The notes beneath the pieces are model-generated. The model was not told where the DNA came from. It did no database searches and was given only the letters and a program-made list of their open reading frames with translations. Shown one piece after another: positions 1 to 7,610 of a stretch of 17,804 nt of DNA. The DNA comes from Desulfurococcales archaeon (GTDB lineage: Archaea; Thermoproteota; Thermoprotei_A; Sulfolobales; Desulfurococcaceae): NCBI GenBank assembly GCA_026985375.1, contig JALSQP010000028.1:1-17804 (forward strand), given 5' to 3'. How positions within the stretch are numbered: position 1 is the stretch's first letter; each line of letters opens with the position of its first letter. The translations under genes and the position numbers were made by a program.

Positions 1-812
1 AGGAAGGCCTTTATCAGGTCTGGGCTGGTAATGTTTATCTTTGCGGTTATCTCGGGTTTCTCTACTTCAAGAGGTGCATCTAGAAGCGCGATCTTAGCAT
101 TCTCAACTCTCTTCGGCATACCTGGATGAACTACTTCCTTGTCAAGGACAATGCCGTAAATTAATTTTGAGTCTAGGATGCTTCCTCCCTTCTTCTTCTC
201 GATCTTCACATCGTCAATCCTGAACTTTAATGTTCCGTCGGGCTGTTCCTCCGCGACTGTTAGGGCTGCGTCAATGGCCATGTTGGCTAGCTTCTCCTCA
301 ATGCTTCCCTTACCAATATACTTGCTTGACACGGCTGTGTCAACGATCTTCCTAAGCATTGCCCTATCCTTTGGGTTTACCTTGATAGCTAATTCATCAA
401 TTACTCTTAGTGCTTCTTTCATAGCCTTGATATAGCCCTCGATTATAAGTGTCGGGTGAATGTTCTGATCTATAAGCTCTAATGCCTTACCGAGAAGAGC
501 CCCCGCGAATACCACGGCTGTGGTTGTACCATCCCCCACCTCAGCGTCCTGGGCCTTTGCCACTTCAACGAGTAGTTTGGCAGCTGGGTGCTGGACTTCC
601 ATCTCCTTAACAATTGTTGCACCGTCATTAGTTACTGTTATGTCGCCGAAGCTGTCTACTAGCATCTTGTCTAGCCCGCGTGGTCCCAGACTTGTTCTCA
701 GGACTTCTGCTAGTGCCTGTGCAGCCATGATGTTTGCTCTGAGAGCTTCACGGCCAGTAGTTCGCTGAGCTCCTTCTTTGAGGATAAGTACAGGCATTCC
801 ATAAAGGCTCAT
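1..812 (-). CDS. thsA: Thermosome (group II chaperonin) subunit, N-terminal 270 residues; gene runs off the left edge
   Basis: Reading leftward from 812 the product begins [20 protein letters not shown] and carries group II chaperonin signatures: [10 protein letters not shown] near residue 42, NDGATIV, and the ATP-binding [10 protein letters not shown] near residue 88. These belong to the equatorial domain; intermediate and apical sequence follows (VDTAVSSKY, then EKKEGGSILDS and [18 protein letters not shown]). Family members are about 550 residues, so roughly half is present. Thermosomes are cytosolic ATP-driven folding chambers built from two eight- or nine-membered rings. Two in-frame ATGs exist at 818 and 812; the Shine-Dalgarno GAGGTG (825-820) lies one base before the first and seven before the second, so I chose 812. 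Which paralogue (alpha, beta or gamma) cannot be decided here, so the symbol is generic. Confidence 0.95.
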   Translation of the reverse strand, partial: MSLYGMPVLILKEGAQRTTGREALRANIMAAQALAEVLRTSLGPRGLDKMLVDSFGDITVTNDGATIVKEMEVQHPAAKLLVEVAKAQDAEVGDGTTTAVVFAGALLGKALELIDQNIHPTLIIEGYIKAMKEALRVIDELAIKVNPKDRAMLRKIVDTAVSSKYIGKGSIEEKLANMAIDAALTVAEEQPDGTLKFRIDDVKIEKKKGGSILDSKLIYGIVLDKEVVHPGMPKRVENAKIALLDAPLEVEKPEITAKINITSPDLIKAF

Positions 813-877
813 GCTCATACACCTCTCACGTCAGGTTCTCTAGATACATTTCCCTTGAGTATTGAGGGGACCGCTTC

Positions 878-885
878 TATATAAA
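878..885 (-). promoter_or_regulatory. TATA box of the thermosome gene
   Basis: On the minus strand the sequence reads TTTATATA. Its centre is about 70 bases before the start codon, which predicts transcription starting near 855 and a leader of roughly 40 bases containing GAGGTG. No classical inverted-repeat heat-shock operator is obvious. Inferred from position and sequence only. Confidence 0.5.
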
Positions 886-959
886 TTTTACGTAGGAACT
901 TCTAATACTTAGATCATGAAAATAGGCGAAAATGGGAAAATTGATCATAGGTGTCAAAA

Positions 960-1292
960 ATGGTCAGGATTGAGCTAGACACAGTACTGGACATCTACAG
1001 GAAGTATTTTGATGAAGACCTCGATATATATAACGCAAATAGATTCCTAGCACTTGTGGGTGAGCTCTTAGCTCACCTAGCAAACACAGATAAACTAGAA
1101 CTAAATGAATTGAGAGATATAGCCATGAAAATAAGAGATGCGATCGTTGATATGGGCGGAGAAATAAATCTCTATGTAATGGAGTTATTCGGAATACTTG
1201 AGAATGCTGAATCACCTAATGATATAAAGGAAGCACTGGATCTCTCTCGCAGACTATTCAGGGAAGACAAATTCGAGAAATTGGAAGTCTAA
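960..1292 (+). CDS. Acidic all-helical hypothetical protein
   Basis: A 110-residue protein beginning MVRIELDTVLDIYRKYF. I do not recognise the family. It is acidic, with heptad-like leucine/isoleucine spacing, no cysteines, and no signal peptide or membrane segment, so a small soluble helical protein is expected. The start is ATG 960: AGGTG (949-953) stands six bases before it. The GTG at 951 is part of that Shine-Dalgarno and only looks like a start. The gene is divergent from the thermosome gene. It converges on the thioredoxin-like gene, and the two stop codons overlap (TAA 1290-1292 against TAG on the other strand, 1291-1289). Coding is supported by biased codon use and a clean ribosome site; function is unknown. 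Confidence 0.75.
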   Translation: MVRIELDTVLDIYRKYFDEDLDIYNANRFLALVGELLAHLANTDKLELNELRDIAMKIRDAIVDMGGEINLYVMELFGILENAESPNDIKEALDLSRRLFREDKFEKLEV

Positions 1293-1669
1293 ATTTTTAA
1301 CAAAACATTCCTGCCCCTGAGAACGCTTCTAATACCTCTTCTCAACACCATGAGATCAAGTTCTCTTCTCCCAAAAACACCCTGTTGTTCAAACACTATT
1401 TCCCCGTCAAGGAAGACCCTTATACAGGGAAGCGTATGAACACCATTAGATAATTCTGGTGTTTTCTTAACATTGATTCTAAGGACAAGTATTGATGGAT
1501 CAACATGTTTTTCAACATCCTTTATTGTCGAGTAAAACTTTTTTGATTCCTCACTGTCTGGGTCAAAATACTCGACGATCACTACTCGATTAGCCTTAAT
1601 TGCTCTAATAAAATCATCTCTTGTGTTTATCTCTATCAATACTGGACACCTGTTGAGTGTCTTACCCAC
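1289..1669 (-). CDS. Thioredoxin-fold protein without the CXXC active site
   Basis: A 126-residue protein with the order of secondary structure seen in thioredoxins: a beta strand VVIVEYF, a helix where the active site would be, a second strand SILVLRINV, then TLPCIRVFLDG, equivalent to the thioredoxin cis-proline loop, and a final strand before the C-terminal helix. The usual WCGPC is replaced by FDPDSEESKKF, so no redox dithiol exists. The cysteines near residues 8 and 81 do not form a CXXC. It is therefore probably a structural or binding member of the superfamily, not an oxidoreductase. The start GTG 1669 lies four bases after the stop of the upstream zinc-ribbon gene, so the two are probably cotranscribed. 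The fold call is by eye. Confidence 0.65.
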   Translation of the reverse strand: MGKTLNRCPVLIEINTRDDFIRAIKANRVVIVEYFDPDSEESKKFYSTIKDVEKHVDPSILVLRINVKKTPELSNGVHTLPCIRVFLDGEIVFEQQGVFGRRELDLMVLRRGIRSVLRGRNVLLKI

Positions 1670-1673
1670 GGCC

Positions 1674-2273
1674 TTAATATTCTTGTTTTCTCTTTCCCAT
1701 TTCCTCGATTATTTTCTCGATGTCGGATTGACGCAAATGTACGGGATAATAAATCTTCTTCCAAGCCTCTATTCTGTACCTGGGGCTTTTAACATCGATT
1801 TCGCCCAATAAAACAAAACCTAGGTTCATTATATCATTTAGTTCGGCCAAGCTAGCATTTTTCACATATTCATCAAATTTTTCCTTGAAACTAAGCTTTT
1901 CTCTGATATAATTTTCAGATACTATATTGCCGCAAACATAACATATAAGATCCGGCATTATTGCTCTAAACCCGCATTTCGGACACTCTATGGGAGATGG
2001 ACACCCATATTTCTCCCATAGGCTCTGTAGCATCATTATCAGGTCTTCCCTGTTCATATTCTTGGCCAACCTATATAGCCGTGGTATTTCTGGAATGAGT
2101 GCCCTGTCCCCATAGGCAACTATAAATTCTAATTGATCAGGAGTAGGATTACGTATTGATTCCAGCATTTTAACAGCGATGATCATATTAATTATCCGTC
2201 TATGTCTATTGATCCTCTTGATCAGCGCATCTATCTTAGGCTTATAGCTCAAACTAGTGATAATTGTATGCAT
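1674..2273 (-). CDS. Zinc-ribbon hypothetical protein (intact portion from first ATG)
   Basis: From ATG 2273 this frame gives 199 residues: an alpha-helical N-terminal half, then a zinc ribbon (CPKCGFRAIMPDLICYVCG, two CXXC pairs near residues 97-117), then a helical tail ending GKRKQEY. I do not recognise the family; zinc ribbons of this type often bind nucleic acid or protein, but nothing here decides it. The start is doubtful: GGAGGT stands only one base before the ATG, and the same frame stays open and looks coding for 57 more codons upstream (next entry). The real protein is therefore probably about 250 residues with a lysine/arginine-rich N-terminus. It lies directly upstream of the thioredoxin-fold gene with a four-base gap. 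Confidence 0.75.
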   Translation of the reverse strand: MHTIITSLSYKPKIDALIKRINRHRRIINMIIAVKMLESIRNPTPDQLEFIVAYGDRALIPEIPRLYRLAKNMNREDLIMMLQSLWEKYGCPSPIECPKCGFRAIMPDLICYVCGNIVSENYIREKLSFKEKFDEYVKNASLAELNDIMNLGFVLLGEIDVKSPRYRIEAWKKIYYPVHLRQSDIEKIIEEMGKRKQEY

Positions 2274-2448
2274 AACCTCCTTGACTATTTCGTGTTGTAT
2301 CCTTTCATCTATACCCAGAGTATCAAGTCCTAGGTACTCTGCTATGTCTTTGAAAATAGCCTCAGCATATGCATCTATATCGAGCTTTTTCCTCTTTCTT
2401 CCACGAGTTCTTTTCTTCTTCTCTCCTATTTTTCGAACTACGGCTCAC
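2274..2448 (-). other. Coding-like 5' extension of the zinc-ribbon gene lacking a normal start codon
   Basis: In frame with the downstream ATG, 57 codons (2444-2274) translate without a stop and look like protein: a basic stretch GEKKKRTRGRKRKK, then KLDIDAYAEAIFKDIAEYLG, continuing to the ATG. None of these codons is ATG, GTG or TTG, and a TGA precedes them at 2447-2445. Two repairs fit. First, the Shine-Dalgarno GGGGTGAG (2451-2444) has the codon GTT (2438-2436) seven bases downstream of its GGTG, so a start codon may have changed to GTT or GTT may itself be used. Second, the GTG at 2448-2446 opens another frame that would join this one if the five-A run (minus strand, 2433-2429) had one base fewer. 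Confidence 0.6.
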
Positions 2449-2518
2449 CCCGCTGAAAATAGATAAAAGGAAAAGAATACAGGCCAGTAATTATCATATC
2501 CAATAGTATCACTAGGTA

Positions 2519-2809
2519 TTATCCATAATTTTCAATATATTCTGATACTAAATAACTAATTAGCATTTTAGCAATGTAAGGTCTAGCGGCCAATTTTCTC
2601 ACAATCTTCTTAAATCTTTCTGGGTTTTCATCACCATTTAGACTATCATCAATGATTTTTTCCGTAATAAATTCGAGGACATCTACATATCTCTCCGATA
2701 GATCTATCTTGTCTGAATAGTACTTTTCGATAACCTCTTCAATTATATCGCCAAGATACTGCTCTGCTAGATCAACCAGATACTCGAGCAAAGCTATTTC
2801 TGCATCCAC
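2519..2809 (-). CDS. Small helical hypothetical protein
   Basis: A 96-residue protein with long amphipathic helices (AEIALLEYLVDLAEQYLGDI near the N-terminus) and a C-terminal part RPYIAKMLISYLVSEY. It is acidic with no cysteines, and I do not recognise the family. The helix-loop-helix pattern with tyrosines and paired acidic residues faintly recalls histone-fold or TAF-like helices, but not enough to call. The start is taken as GTG 2809, because GGGTG (2820-2816) is followed by six bases and then this codon; the GTG at 2818 belongs to that Shine-Dalgarno. It is separated from the zinc-ribbon gene by about 70 bases and probably has its own promoter. Confidence 0.7.
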   Translation of the reverse strand: MDAEIALLEYLVDLAEQYLGDIIEEVIEKYYSDKIDLSERYVDVLEFITEKIIDDSLNGDENPERFKKIVRKLAARPYIAKMLISYLVSEYIENYG

Positions 2810-2855
2810 TCCAAACACCCTTTACTCTCGTTGACCACTGTAAGTTTTAGCGTCC

Positions 2856-2862
2856 TTATAAA
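2856..2862 (-). promoter_or_regulatory. TATA-like box of the gene at 2519-2809
   Basis: The minus strand reads TTTATAA about 50 bases before the GTG start, predicting a start of transcription near 2833 and a leader of about 25 bases that includes AAAGGGTG. The other side of this intergenic stretch (2863-2968) leads to the plus-strand Hsp20-like gene; a possible weak box there is TAGTTTTAG around 2917-2925. Confidence 0.4.
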
Positions 2863-2968
2863 TTGGTCTCCTATTTAAAGAGTTTGTAGATTAGCTGAGT
2901 TTTTTGAACTATGAAATAGTTTTAGGGGAATATTATGCTAACATAACATAGCGGGGGCGATAGTTTCA

Positions 2969-3259
2969 GTGGAGAGTCTCTCACCTATTATTAAATGGTT
3001 TAACAGGTTACATTTCGAGATTGTAGAGAAAGGGTTCCACTCGGCTAAAATAATTGTGTTTGTCGAGGGTTTTGATTCGGAGAATATTACATTGAAAACA
3101 GATGGAAAATATATTTATGTATATGCTTCTGATTATAATGGAAATACCTATAGCATGACATATAAATTGTGGTTTAAGATCACTAAGATAAAGAAAACGT
3201 TAAAGAACGGTATTTTAACGCTCGAACTGAAAGGGTCGAGGATTTTCTGGGTTATATAG
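2969..3259 (+). CDS. Short Hsp20/alpha-crystallin-like protein
   Basis: A 96-residue protein whose second half resembles an alpha-crystallin (CS-like) domain: a strand ITLKTDGKYIYVYAS, a strand with SMTYKLWFKI, and KTLKNGILTLELKG, which matches the Hsp20 signature of a strand before 'NGVL.i.lpK'. Small heat shock proteins bind unfolding proteins without ATP. This one is shorter than usual (about 140-170), with almost no N-terminal arm and no clear I-x-I tail, ending RIFWVI, so oligomer assembly may differ. The start GTG 2969 follows GGGGGCG at about ten bases, a looser site than its neighbours. Its last eight bases overlap the end of the convergent phosphatase gene. The homology call is by eye. 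Confidence 0.65.
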   Translation: MESLSPIIKWFNRLHFEIVEKGFHSAKIIVFVEGFDSENITLKTDGKYIYVYASDYNGNTYSMTYKLWFKITKIKKTLKNGILTLELKGSRIFWVI

Positions 3260-4178
3260 TAACGATATAGTTTTCCAGCCCTTTCTCTAAATCAGCATCT
3301 CTACTTATTCTCAGGTACGCAGCACTTAAAATACCGTAAGCAGGTATCTTAGCATCAAATAATGTAACGACCTTTCCACCATGATTTATCTTATAACCAT
3401 AATATGATGGTTCGTGCGCCCGAACAATATAACTTGTACCAGATAACTCCAACGTCTTCTCCGTGATCTTCTTCCCAAACATGTATCCTGCTCCACGCGG
3501 TGATTCCTGAACCGTAATATTGGATTCAATGGGATCGTTCCATAGGATCTCCTCTAGAACATTGTCATCAATACTAGGAACACCAACCGAGAACGCCTCT
3601 TCAAAGCTGCACGCTTCAAGAACGGTGGATGGTGGGCCTCCATGCAGAAATAGTATTTTTCCCGGAATTCTTGCTACTACAGGGAGTCTTTGGAACAGCC
3701 TAAAGATCAATCTATATATTAATATTCCCTTTTCTGTTCCATATACGCCTCTCAGAATCGCTGAGAAATCGTGGGGGTATGGCAGTAGTAGGGGTGGCGC
3801 TTCGTGATTGCCTCGCAAGGCTACTATTTTCTCCGGATATAGTGATTTTAGATAAAGTACTGCCGTTAACACTTCTAACTGTTGATCCCCTCTATCAACA
3901 TAGTCGCCAAGAAAGATGATCTTAATGTTATCATGTACTAGTCTATCAAGAAGCTCTTCTGAGGATAGAATGTCCAGGAGAGTCCCGAAATCACCATGAA
4001 GATCACCAATCACATACAGTTCTTCATAATCAGTTATTTCGATGAAGCCTGGAGGACGATATATCAATCCACTATATGTTTTATCGATCTTTTCTGCAAC
4101 ATCTATGATTAAGTTAATTATTTCCTTGAAATCAGACATAATGTTTATTACTAGATTGCTAAATTCTATTTCTTCCAA
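3252..4178 (-). CDS. PPP-family serine/threonine protein phosphatase (archaeal PP1/2A type)
   Basis: The protein shows the full PPP metallophosphatase motif set, numbered from the chosen start: GDLHG (58-62), GDYVDRG (91-97), GNHE (123-126), HGG (179-181), WNDP (213-216) and RAHE (253-256). These residues bind two metal ions and the phosphate, so an active cytosolic phosphatase acting on phosphoserine/threonine proteins is expected. Length (308) is typical of crenarchaeal PP1-arch enzymes. The start is TTG 4178, preceded by GGTG (4188-4185) and six bases; ATG 4196 and GTG 4187 are in-frame alternatives, but ATG 4196 has no ribosome site. The upstream HTH gene ends at 4212, so the genes are probably cotranscribed. 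No kinase is present in the window. Confidence 0.93.
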   Translation of the reverse strand: MEEIEFSNLVINIMSDFKEIINLIIDVAEKIDKTYSGLIYRPPGFIEITDYEELYVIGDLHGDFGTLLDILSSEELLDRLVHDNIKIIFLGDYVDRGDQQLEVLTAVLYLKSLYPEKIVALRGNHEAPPLLLPYPHDFSAILRGVYGTEKGILIYRLIFRLFQRLPVVARIPGKILFLHGGPPSTVLEACSFEEAFSVGVPSIDDNVLEEILWNDPIESNITVQESPRGAGYMFGKKITEKTLELSGTSYIVRAHEPSYYGYKINHGGKVVTLFDAKIPAYGILSAAYLRISRDADLEKGLENYIVTI

Positions 4179-4211
4179 TACGAGCACCATCCACATTATT
4201 GCTGTGGCAAG

Positions 4212-5099
4212 CTATTCTTGGACTGGATAAACTAGTTTAACAGGAAATATTTCAACTTTAACATGGCTCGGCGAATCTATCGAGTATAGTTTTTCCCAAG
4301 CGCATATAGGATCTATCCATGCAACCAGGTACGCCCTAAATGGATCATGATATACTATGTCAAAAATATCTACTCCAACAAGTATTTTTTCATGGTAAAG
4401 CTTGAGTATAAAAGATACGGCTTTAGCCATTGATGGCGATGATATTCTTAGTATCACACGCATAGAGTTTCTAGGCCGTATAATGTATCGTTTATAGACA
4501 AGATTATTGAGGAGATGATTATAGTAATGATATTTTACACTATGAATGTTTGTTATACCTACTTCTCTCCATAAGGTATATAGATCAATATCATATTTGG
4601 AAAAATGTATATCTTTCAAAATCGTTATAGCAAGGAGCTCATCTATATCATCATAAACAGTACATTTTTCGCATACATCAAGCCCTAATCGTCTCGAAAA
4701 TGTAAACTCATAGACTACTAGGGATTCAACTATTTTGCTTAATTCCATGACCTTGGCACTACCAGTATGAACCTTGGGCTCCAATGTTCTGAAAAAGTAC
4801 ATGAAGAAAGTTGGTACAGGGAATATTGAGAAGTAAATAAGGTCTGGTTTAGGAGTGATTTCATTAACATTGATAGTTCCAGTTCTTGCCATGGAGATCA
4901 TTATCCATGACGGCTTTAATAAACAATGTGTGTAAACACCAAATGTTCTATGGAAGATCCCTTCTTTAAGCCCTGCATTCACTATCCTCGAGATCTTGAC
5001 CTTAGAGACACCAAACTGGGAAGCTATTTCTGTTTGGGTACTTCCACTGTTAAGTTTTTCAACTATTAGCTCGAGAAGCTCTTTTTGATCAGGAAGCAT
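4212..5099 (-). CDS. Helix-turn-helix protein with a large unfamiliar C-terminal region
   Basis: A 295-residue protein. Residues about 8-45 form a homeodomain-like or Lrp-like helix-turn-helix (TQTEIASQFGVSKVKISRIV). The rest is rich in aromatic residues and beta-like strands with no family I can name; one CEKC pair lies near residues 142-145. The layout, a DNA-binding head followed by a sensor-like body of repeated strand-helix units, recalls Lrp/RAM-like regulators, but the body is longer than a RAM domain. ATG 5099 follows the TAG of the upstream gene (5105-5103) by three bases, with AAAGGT nearby. The phosphatase gene follows after about 30 bases. A regulator of its own operon is possible but not shown. 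Confidence 0.8.
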   Translation of the reverse strand: MLPDQKELLELIVEKLNSGSTQTEIASQFGVSKVKISRIVNAGLKEGIFHRTFGVYTHCLLKPSWIMISMARTGTINVNEITPKPDLIYFSIFPVPTFFMYFFRTLEPKVHTGSAKVMELSKIVESLVVYEFTFSRRLGLDVCEKCTVYDDIDELLAITILKDIHFSKYDIDLYTLWREVGITNIHSVKYHYYNHLLNNLVYKRYIIRPRNSMRVILRISSPSMAKAVSFILKLYHEKILVGVDIFDIVYHDPFRAYLVAWIDPICAWEKLYSIDSPSHVKVEIFPVKLVYPVQE

Positions 5100-5102
5100 A
5101 TG

Positions 5103-5531
5103 CTAAGACCTTTCAATTATGTTAAGTGTATCCCTCATTTTATCTATTAGGTATTCTCCACAACCAATTATGCTACCAGAAACCTCCTCCTCGGTTTCCG
5201 TAACTCTGAATCCTGCTTCCTCGAGCTTGTCGGCTAGGGCATGCCTTAATCCCTCATTACGTCTGCGCAGGGAAATCCTCAACCTATTTTTATTGTTCTC
5301 ATGTATTCTTATGGTCACTATGTTTCTTTCATCATTTGACACCGCATGAATAATATAGAGCCTGTTTTTCTTACCCATGAGATTCATTTCAGTAACACTC
5401 TGTATTCTTACCCTGTAACCTCTGCTTTCAAGGAGTTTACCCAAGGCTCTGCTAAGCTTATCATGTTCAGCGGCTACCATTTTCCTCACAGCCCCCAAGC
5501 TATAGGCTCGGCAGCGGCCAAAACTCAACAT
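5103..5531 (-). CDS. Conserved-looking small hypothetical protein
   Basis: A protein of up to 142 residues, basic, with alternating strands and helices: HDKLSRALGKLLESRGYRVR, a strand block (NRLYIIHAVS, NIVTIRIHEN, RLRISLRRR), then HALADKLEEAGFRVTETEEE. The two helix-strand halves look like an internal duplication of about 60 residues around a central beta region. I do not recognise the family. ATG 5531 is supported by a TATA-like box at 5558-5567 that predicts a nearly leaderless message; GTG 5489 and ATG 5480 (MVAAEHDKLS) are plausible later starts and would remove an unusual cysteine-containing leader. It heads the minus-strand cluster with the HTH protein and phosphatase. Confidence 0.7.
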   Translation of the reverse strand: MLSFGRCRAYSLGAVRKMVAAEHDKLSRALGKLLESRGYRVRIQSVTEMNLMGKKNRLYIIHAVSNDERNIVTIRIHENNKNRLRISLRRRNEGLRHALADKLEEAGFRVTETEEEVSGSIIGCGEYLIDKMRDTLNIIERS

Positions 5532-5557
5532 CTAGAAATAATCTATTATTTAGAAGA

Positions 5558-5567
5558 GTATTTAATG
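5558..5567 (-). promoter_or_regulatory. TATA-like box upstream of the 5103-5531 gene
   Basis: The minus strand reads CATTAAATAC. Its centre is about 30 bases before ATG 5531, which fits a leaderless or nearly leaderless transcript, common for first genes of crenarchaeal operons. Confidence 0.45.
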
Positions 5568-5568
5568 C

Positions 5569-5624
5569 TCAGCACGCTCGTGTTCATATCATTCACTAAC
5601 GGTCATACTGGGGATATTCATCAT
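5569..5624 (-). ncRNA. Candidate C/D-box guide RNA (tentative)
   Basis: Read on the minus strand, a 56-base segment starts with a perfect C box ATGATGA (5624-5618) and ends with a perfect D box CTGA (5572-5569). This is the length typical of archaeal C/D sRNAs. Inside, a weak D'-like ATGA and a weak C'-like TGAATGA lie near the middle. The guide before box D contains AACACGAGC. As I recall it, a highly conserved 16S rRNA segment contains GCTCGTGTT, which would pair over nine bases, but the three bases next to box D would not. It lies between gatE and a promoter, outside any gene. Internal boxes are poor and no terminal stem is evident, so chance is quite possible. The window does encode the C/D RNP proteins Nop5 and fibrillarin. 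Confidence 0.25.
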
Positions 5625-5635
5625 CGTTAGAGGGG

Positions 5636-5675
5636 CTCCGACAAATGCCTTCTAATCATCCATCATTGTCGGGAG
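5636..5675. repeat. Inverted repeat in the gatE 3' intergenic region
   Basis: CCGACAA (5638-5644) and TTGTCGG (5666-5672) are perfect inverted copies separated by 21 bases; the arms extend to CTCCGACAA and TTGTCGGGAG with one bulge. It could be an RNA hairpin after gatE or part of a structured RNA next to the guide-RNA candidate. The stretch 5532-5699 otherwise holds no coding sequence. Confidence 0.5.
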
Positions 5676-5692
5676 TACTCTTCATCGCCTTG

Positions 5693-5698
5693 AAAAAA
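5693..5698 (-). terminator. Oligo-T stretch directly after gatE
   Basis: On the minus strand the gatE stop is followed within two bases by TTTTTT. Archaeal RNA polymerase stops at such U-rich runs without needing a hairpin, so this probably ends much gatDE transcription. Confidence 0.45.
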
Positions 5699-5699
5699 G

Positions 5700-7610
5700 T
5701 TATCCTAGGACAGAATTAAGCTTGTCTCTCACTAATTTCGCGACTGTTCTCCCGTCTACTTTTCCACGGACCTTAGCCATGACTATACCCATGACTATGC
5801 TGAAGGCTTTCTGGGGCTTCGCCCTTATCTTTTCCCAGTTGTTTTTGATCGCTTCATCGATTATTCTGACTAGTTCTTCTTCGCTAATTCTCGCTAACCC
5901 CAACGCTTTTGCAGCTTCTCGTGCACTGACTTCCGGCTTTTTAGCAAGATAAGAGAGTATCTCAGGGATAGCTTCTTTTGCGATCTCCTTATTGGCAACT
6001 AAACCCATTACTTCATCAATATGTCTATCCTCGATGTTCTCTATGGGTACACCTTCTCCTTTGAGCATTTTCAACGTATTAGTTATTGTTGACGCTATAA
6101 GTGTTGGACTCACATATCCTCTGTATTTCTCCACTAGTGCTTCGAACAGGTCAAGTCTTAGATCGTTTAGTATCGTGGTTGCTAGTTCTTTGCTGAGACC
6201 ATACTCCTTGATATATTTCTCGAGCTTCTTATCGAAGGGCTCAGGCACAAGTTCTTCTGCTTCACTAAGAAGCTTCTCATCAACTAATACAGGCGGTATG
6301 TCTGTTTCGGGATACATCCTGGCCGAGCCAGGCCTTGGCCTCATATATTTCGTCGTTCCATCTGGATTCGCTGCACGCGTTTCAGGAGGAACTCCCTGGA
6401 AAGCCATCTTGGCCCTCATAACTACTGCTTCCAGGGCTTTGGCCGCCTTATCTCGTCTATCAGCTACGAGGACAATTGCGTCTCTCTCCTTATTAGCGCC
6501 TAGCACTTCGTATAGCTTGTCTACTTCTTCCTGCGTGATACCATATGCTGGTAGCTCGTCTGTGTGGAATATTCCTCCTACTCCTCCCCATACACGGGCA
6601 TAGTCCGCGAGTTCTGTTCCGAAGCGCCTACTAGGCTGTACTTCGCGACCTAGCAAGCCCTTGAATCCCTTGAGGACTACTGCGTAGACGCCACTATTCT
6701 CCCTCTGTATAGCTCTGCGTATGATCTTTGATTTTGTGTCACGGAAGATCTCGGACACGTCCTTAAAGTCGCTGACAATATCCTCTGGGGTAAGCCCTCT
6801 ACCTTGTAGTTCATCCCTTATCTCGAGCAATGTTTTTTGTCTAAGAGCCTCATATGCCACGACTTTGCTTATGAGGTAGAGGTGTTGTACCCCTTTGATC
6901 TCTATTTTTTCGCCGCCACGTATGGATACGTTTAGGTCTTGCCTTATTGTTCCTAGGCCACGCTTTGCCTTGCCCGTTAGCCGTACAAGCTGCCCAATTT
7001 TGAAAGCTACTCTTTCAGCCTCATCAGGATCGTTTATATCGGGAGCCGTAGCGATTTCTATCAATGGTATACCTAGCCTGTCAAGCTTGTATTCAACGAA
7101 TCCTTTGCCCTGGGATAGTTTGCGGGCCGCGTCTTCTTCGAGGCATAGTGTCTGTATACCTATCTTTTTCTCGCCATCATATAGATAGCCGTCGAGCGCT
7201 ATGATCGATGTTCTCTGGAACCCGCTCGTGTTGCTTCCATCGATCACTATTTTTCTCATAACGTGTATCTCATCGACAATATACATGTTGAGCGCCTTAG
7301 CTACGGCGAGAGCAGTTACCAGTGCCTCGCGGTTAATCTCGTGGGGAGGCTCCTCATCGGCTTCCACAAGACATGAAGATGGCCTAGGGGCGTGGTAGAG
7401 GTATTTTACCCCTTTCCTCCACTCAAGGAGCGCGGCTTCATCCACTTCTCCTAGCTCGCTTCTTGCTGGCCTTAGTTCTCGGACGAACTTGTCCTCCGGT
7501 GCTTCTTCTACTAGTTTTGTTGGGCAATTACAGAATAGCTTATGCTTTGTATCCAGCTGTATGTGTATTTCGAGCCCTACTTTGAGGCCTAGGGCTTTGT
7601 AATCGATCAT
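5700..7610 (-). CDS. gatE: Glutamyl-tRNA(Gln) amidotransferase subunit E
   Basis: A 636-residue protein of the GatB/GatE family and of full length. The N-terminal part has the family sequence [19 protein letters not shown] and the cradle-domain signatures [11 protein letters not shown] and [10 protein letters not shown]. An AspRS-like insertion domain typical of the archaeal E subunit follows ([20 protein letters not shown]), then [17 protein letters not shown] and a YqeY-like helical tail that binds tRNA. GatE phosphorylates misacylated Glu-tRNA(Gln) and, with ammonia from GatD, makes Gln-tRNA(Gln), as expected in archaea without glutaminyl-tRNA synthetase. The start is ATG 7610: it overlaps the gatD stop as ATGA and follows GAGGTG (7622-7617) by six bases. 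The GTG at 7619 is inside that site. Confidence 0.97.
   Translation of the reverse strand: MIDYKALGLKVGLEIHIQLDTKHKLFCNCPTKLVEEAPEDKFVRELRPARSELGEVDEAALLEWRKGVKYLYHAPRPSSCLVEADEEPPHEINREALVTALAVAKALNMYIVDEIHVMRKIVIDGSNTSGFQRTSIIALDGYLYDGEKKIGIQTLCLEEDAARKLSQGKGFVEYKLDRLGIPLIEIATAPDINDPDEAERVAFKIGQLVRLTGKAKRGLGTIRQDLNVSIRGGEKIEIKGVQHLYLISKVVAYEALRQKTLLEIRDELQGRGLTPEDIVSDFKDVSEIFRDTKSKIIRRAIQRENSGVYAVVLKGFKGLLGREVQPSRRFGTELADYARVWGGVGGIFHTDELPAYGITQEEVDKLYEVLGANKERDAIVLVADRRDKAAKALEAVVMRAKMAFQGVPPETRAANPDGTTKYMRPRPGSARMYPETDIPPVLVDEKLLSEAEELVPEPFDKKLEKYIKEYGLSKELATTILNDLRLDLFEALVEKYRGYVSPTLIASTITNTLKMLKGEGVPIENIEDRHIDEVMGLVANKEIAKEAIPEILSYLAKKPEVSAREAAKALGLARISEEELVRIIDEAIKNNWEKIRAKPQKAFSIVMGIVMAKVRGKVDGRTVAKLVRDKLNSVLG

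Noticed and set aside
5532..5699. A tRNA gene in this gap
   Set aside because: No T-loop GTTCRA, no cloverleaf arms of the right size and no D-loop pattern on either strand.
5992..6603. A 203-codon plus-strand open frame opposite gatE
   Set aside because: Serine/leucine-rich low-complexity translation typical of an antisense frame; gatE is certain.
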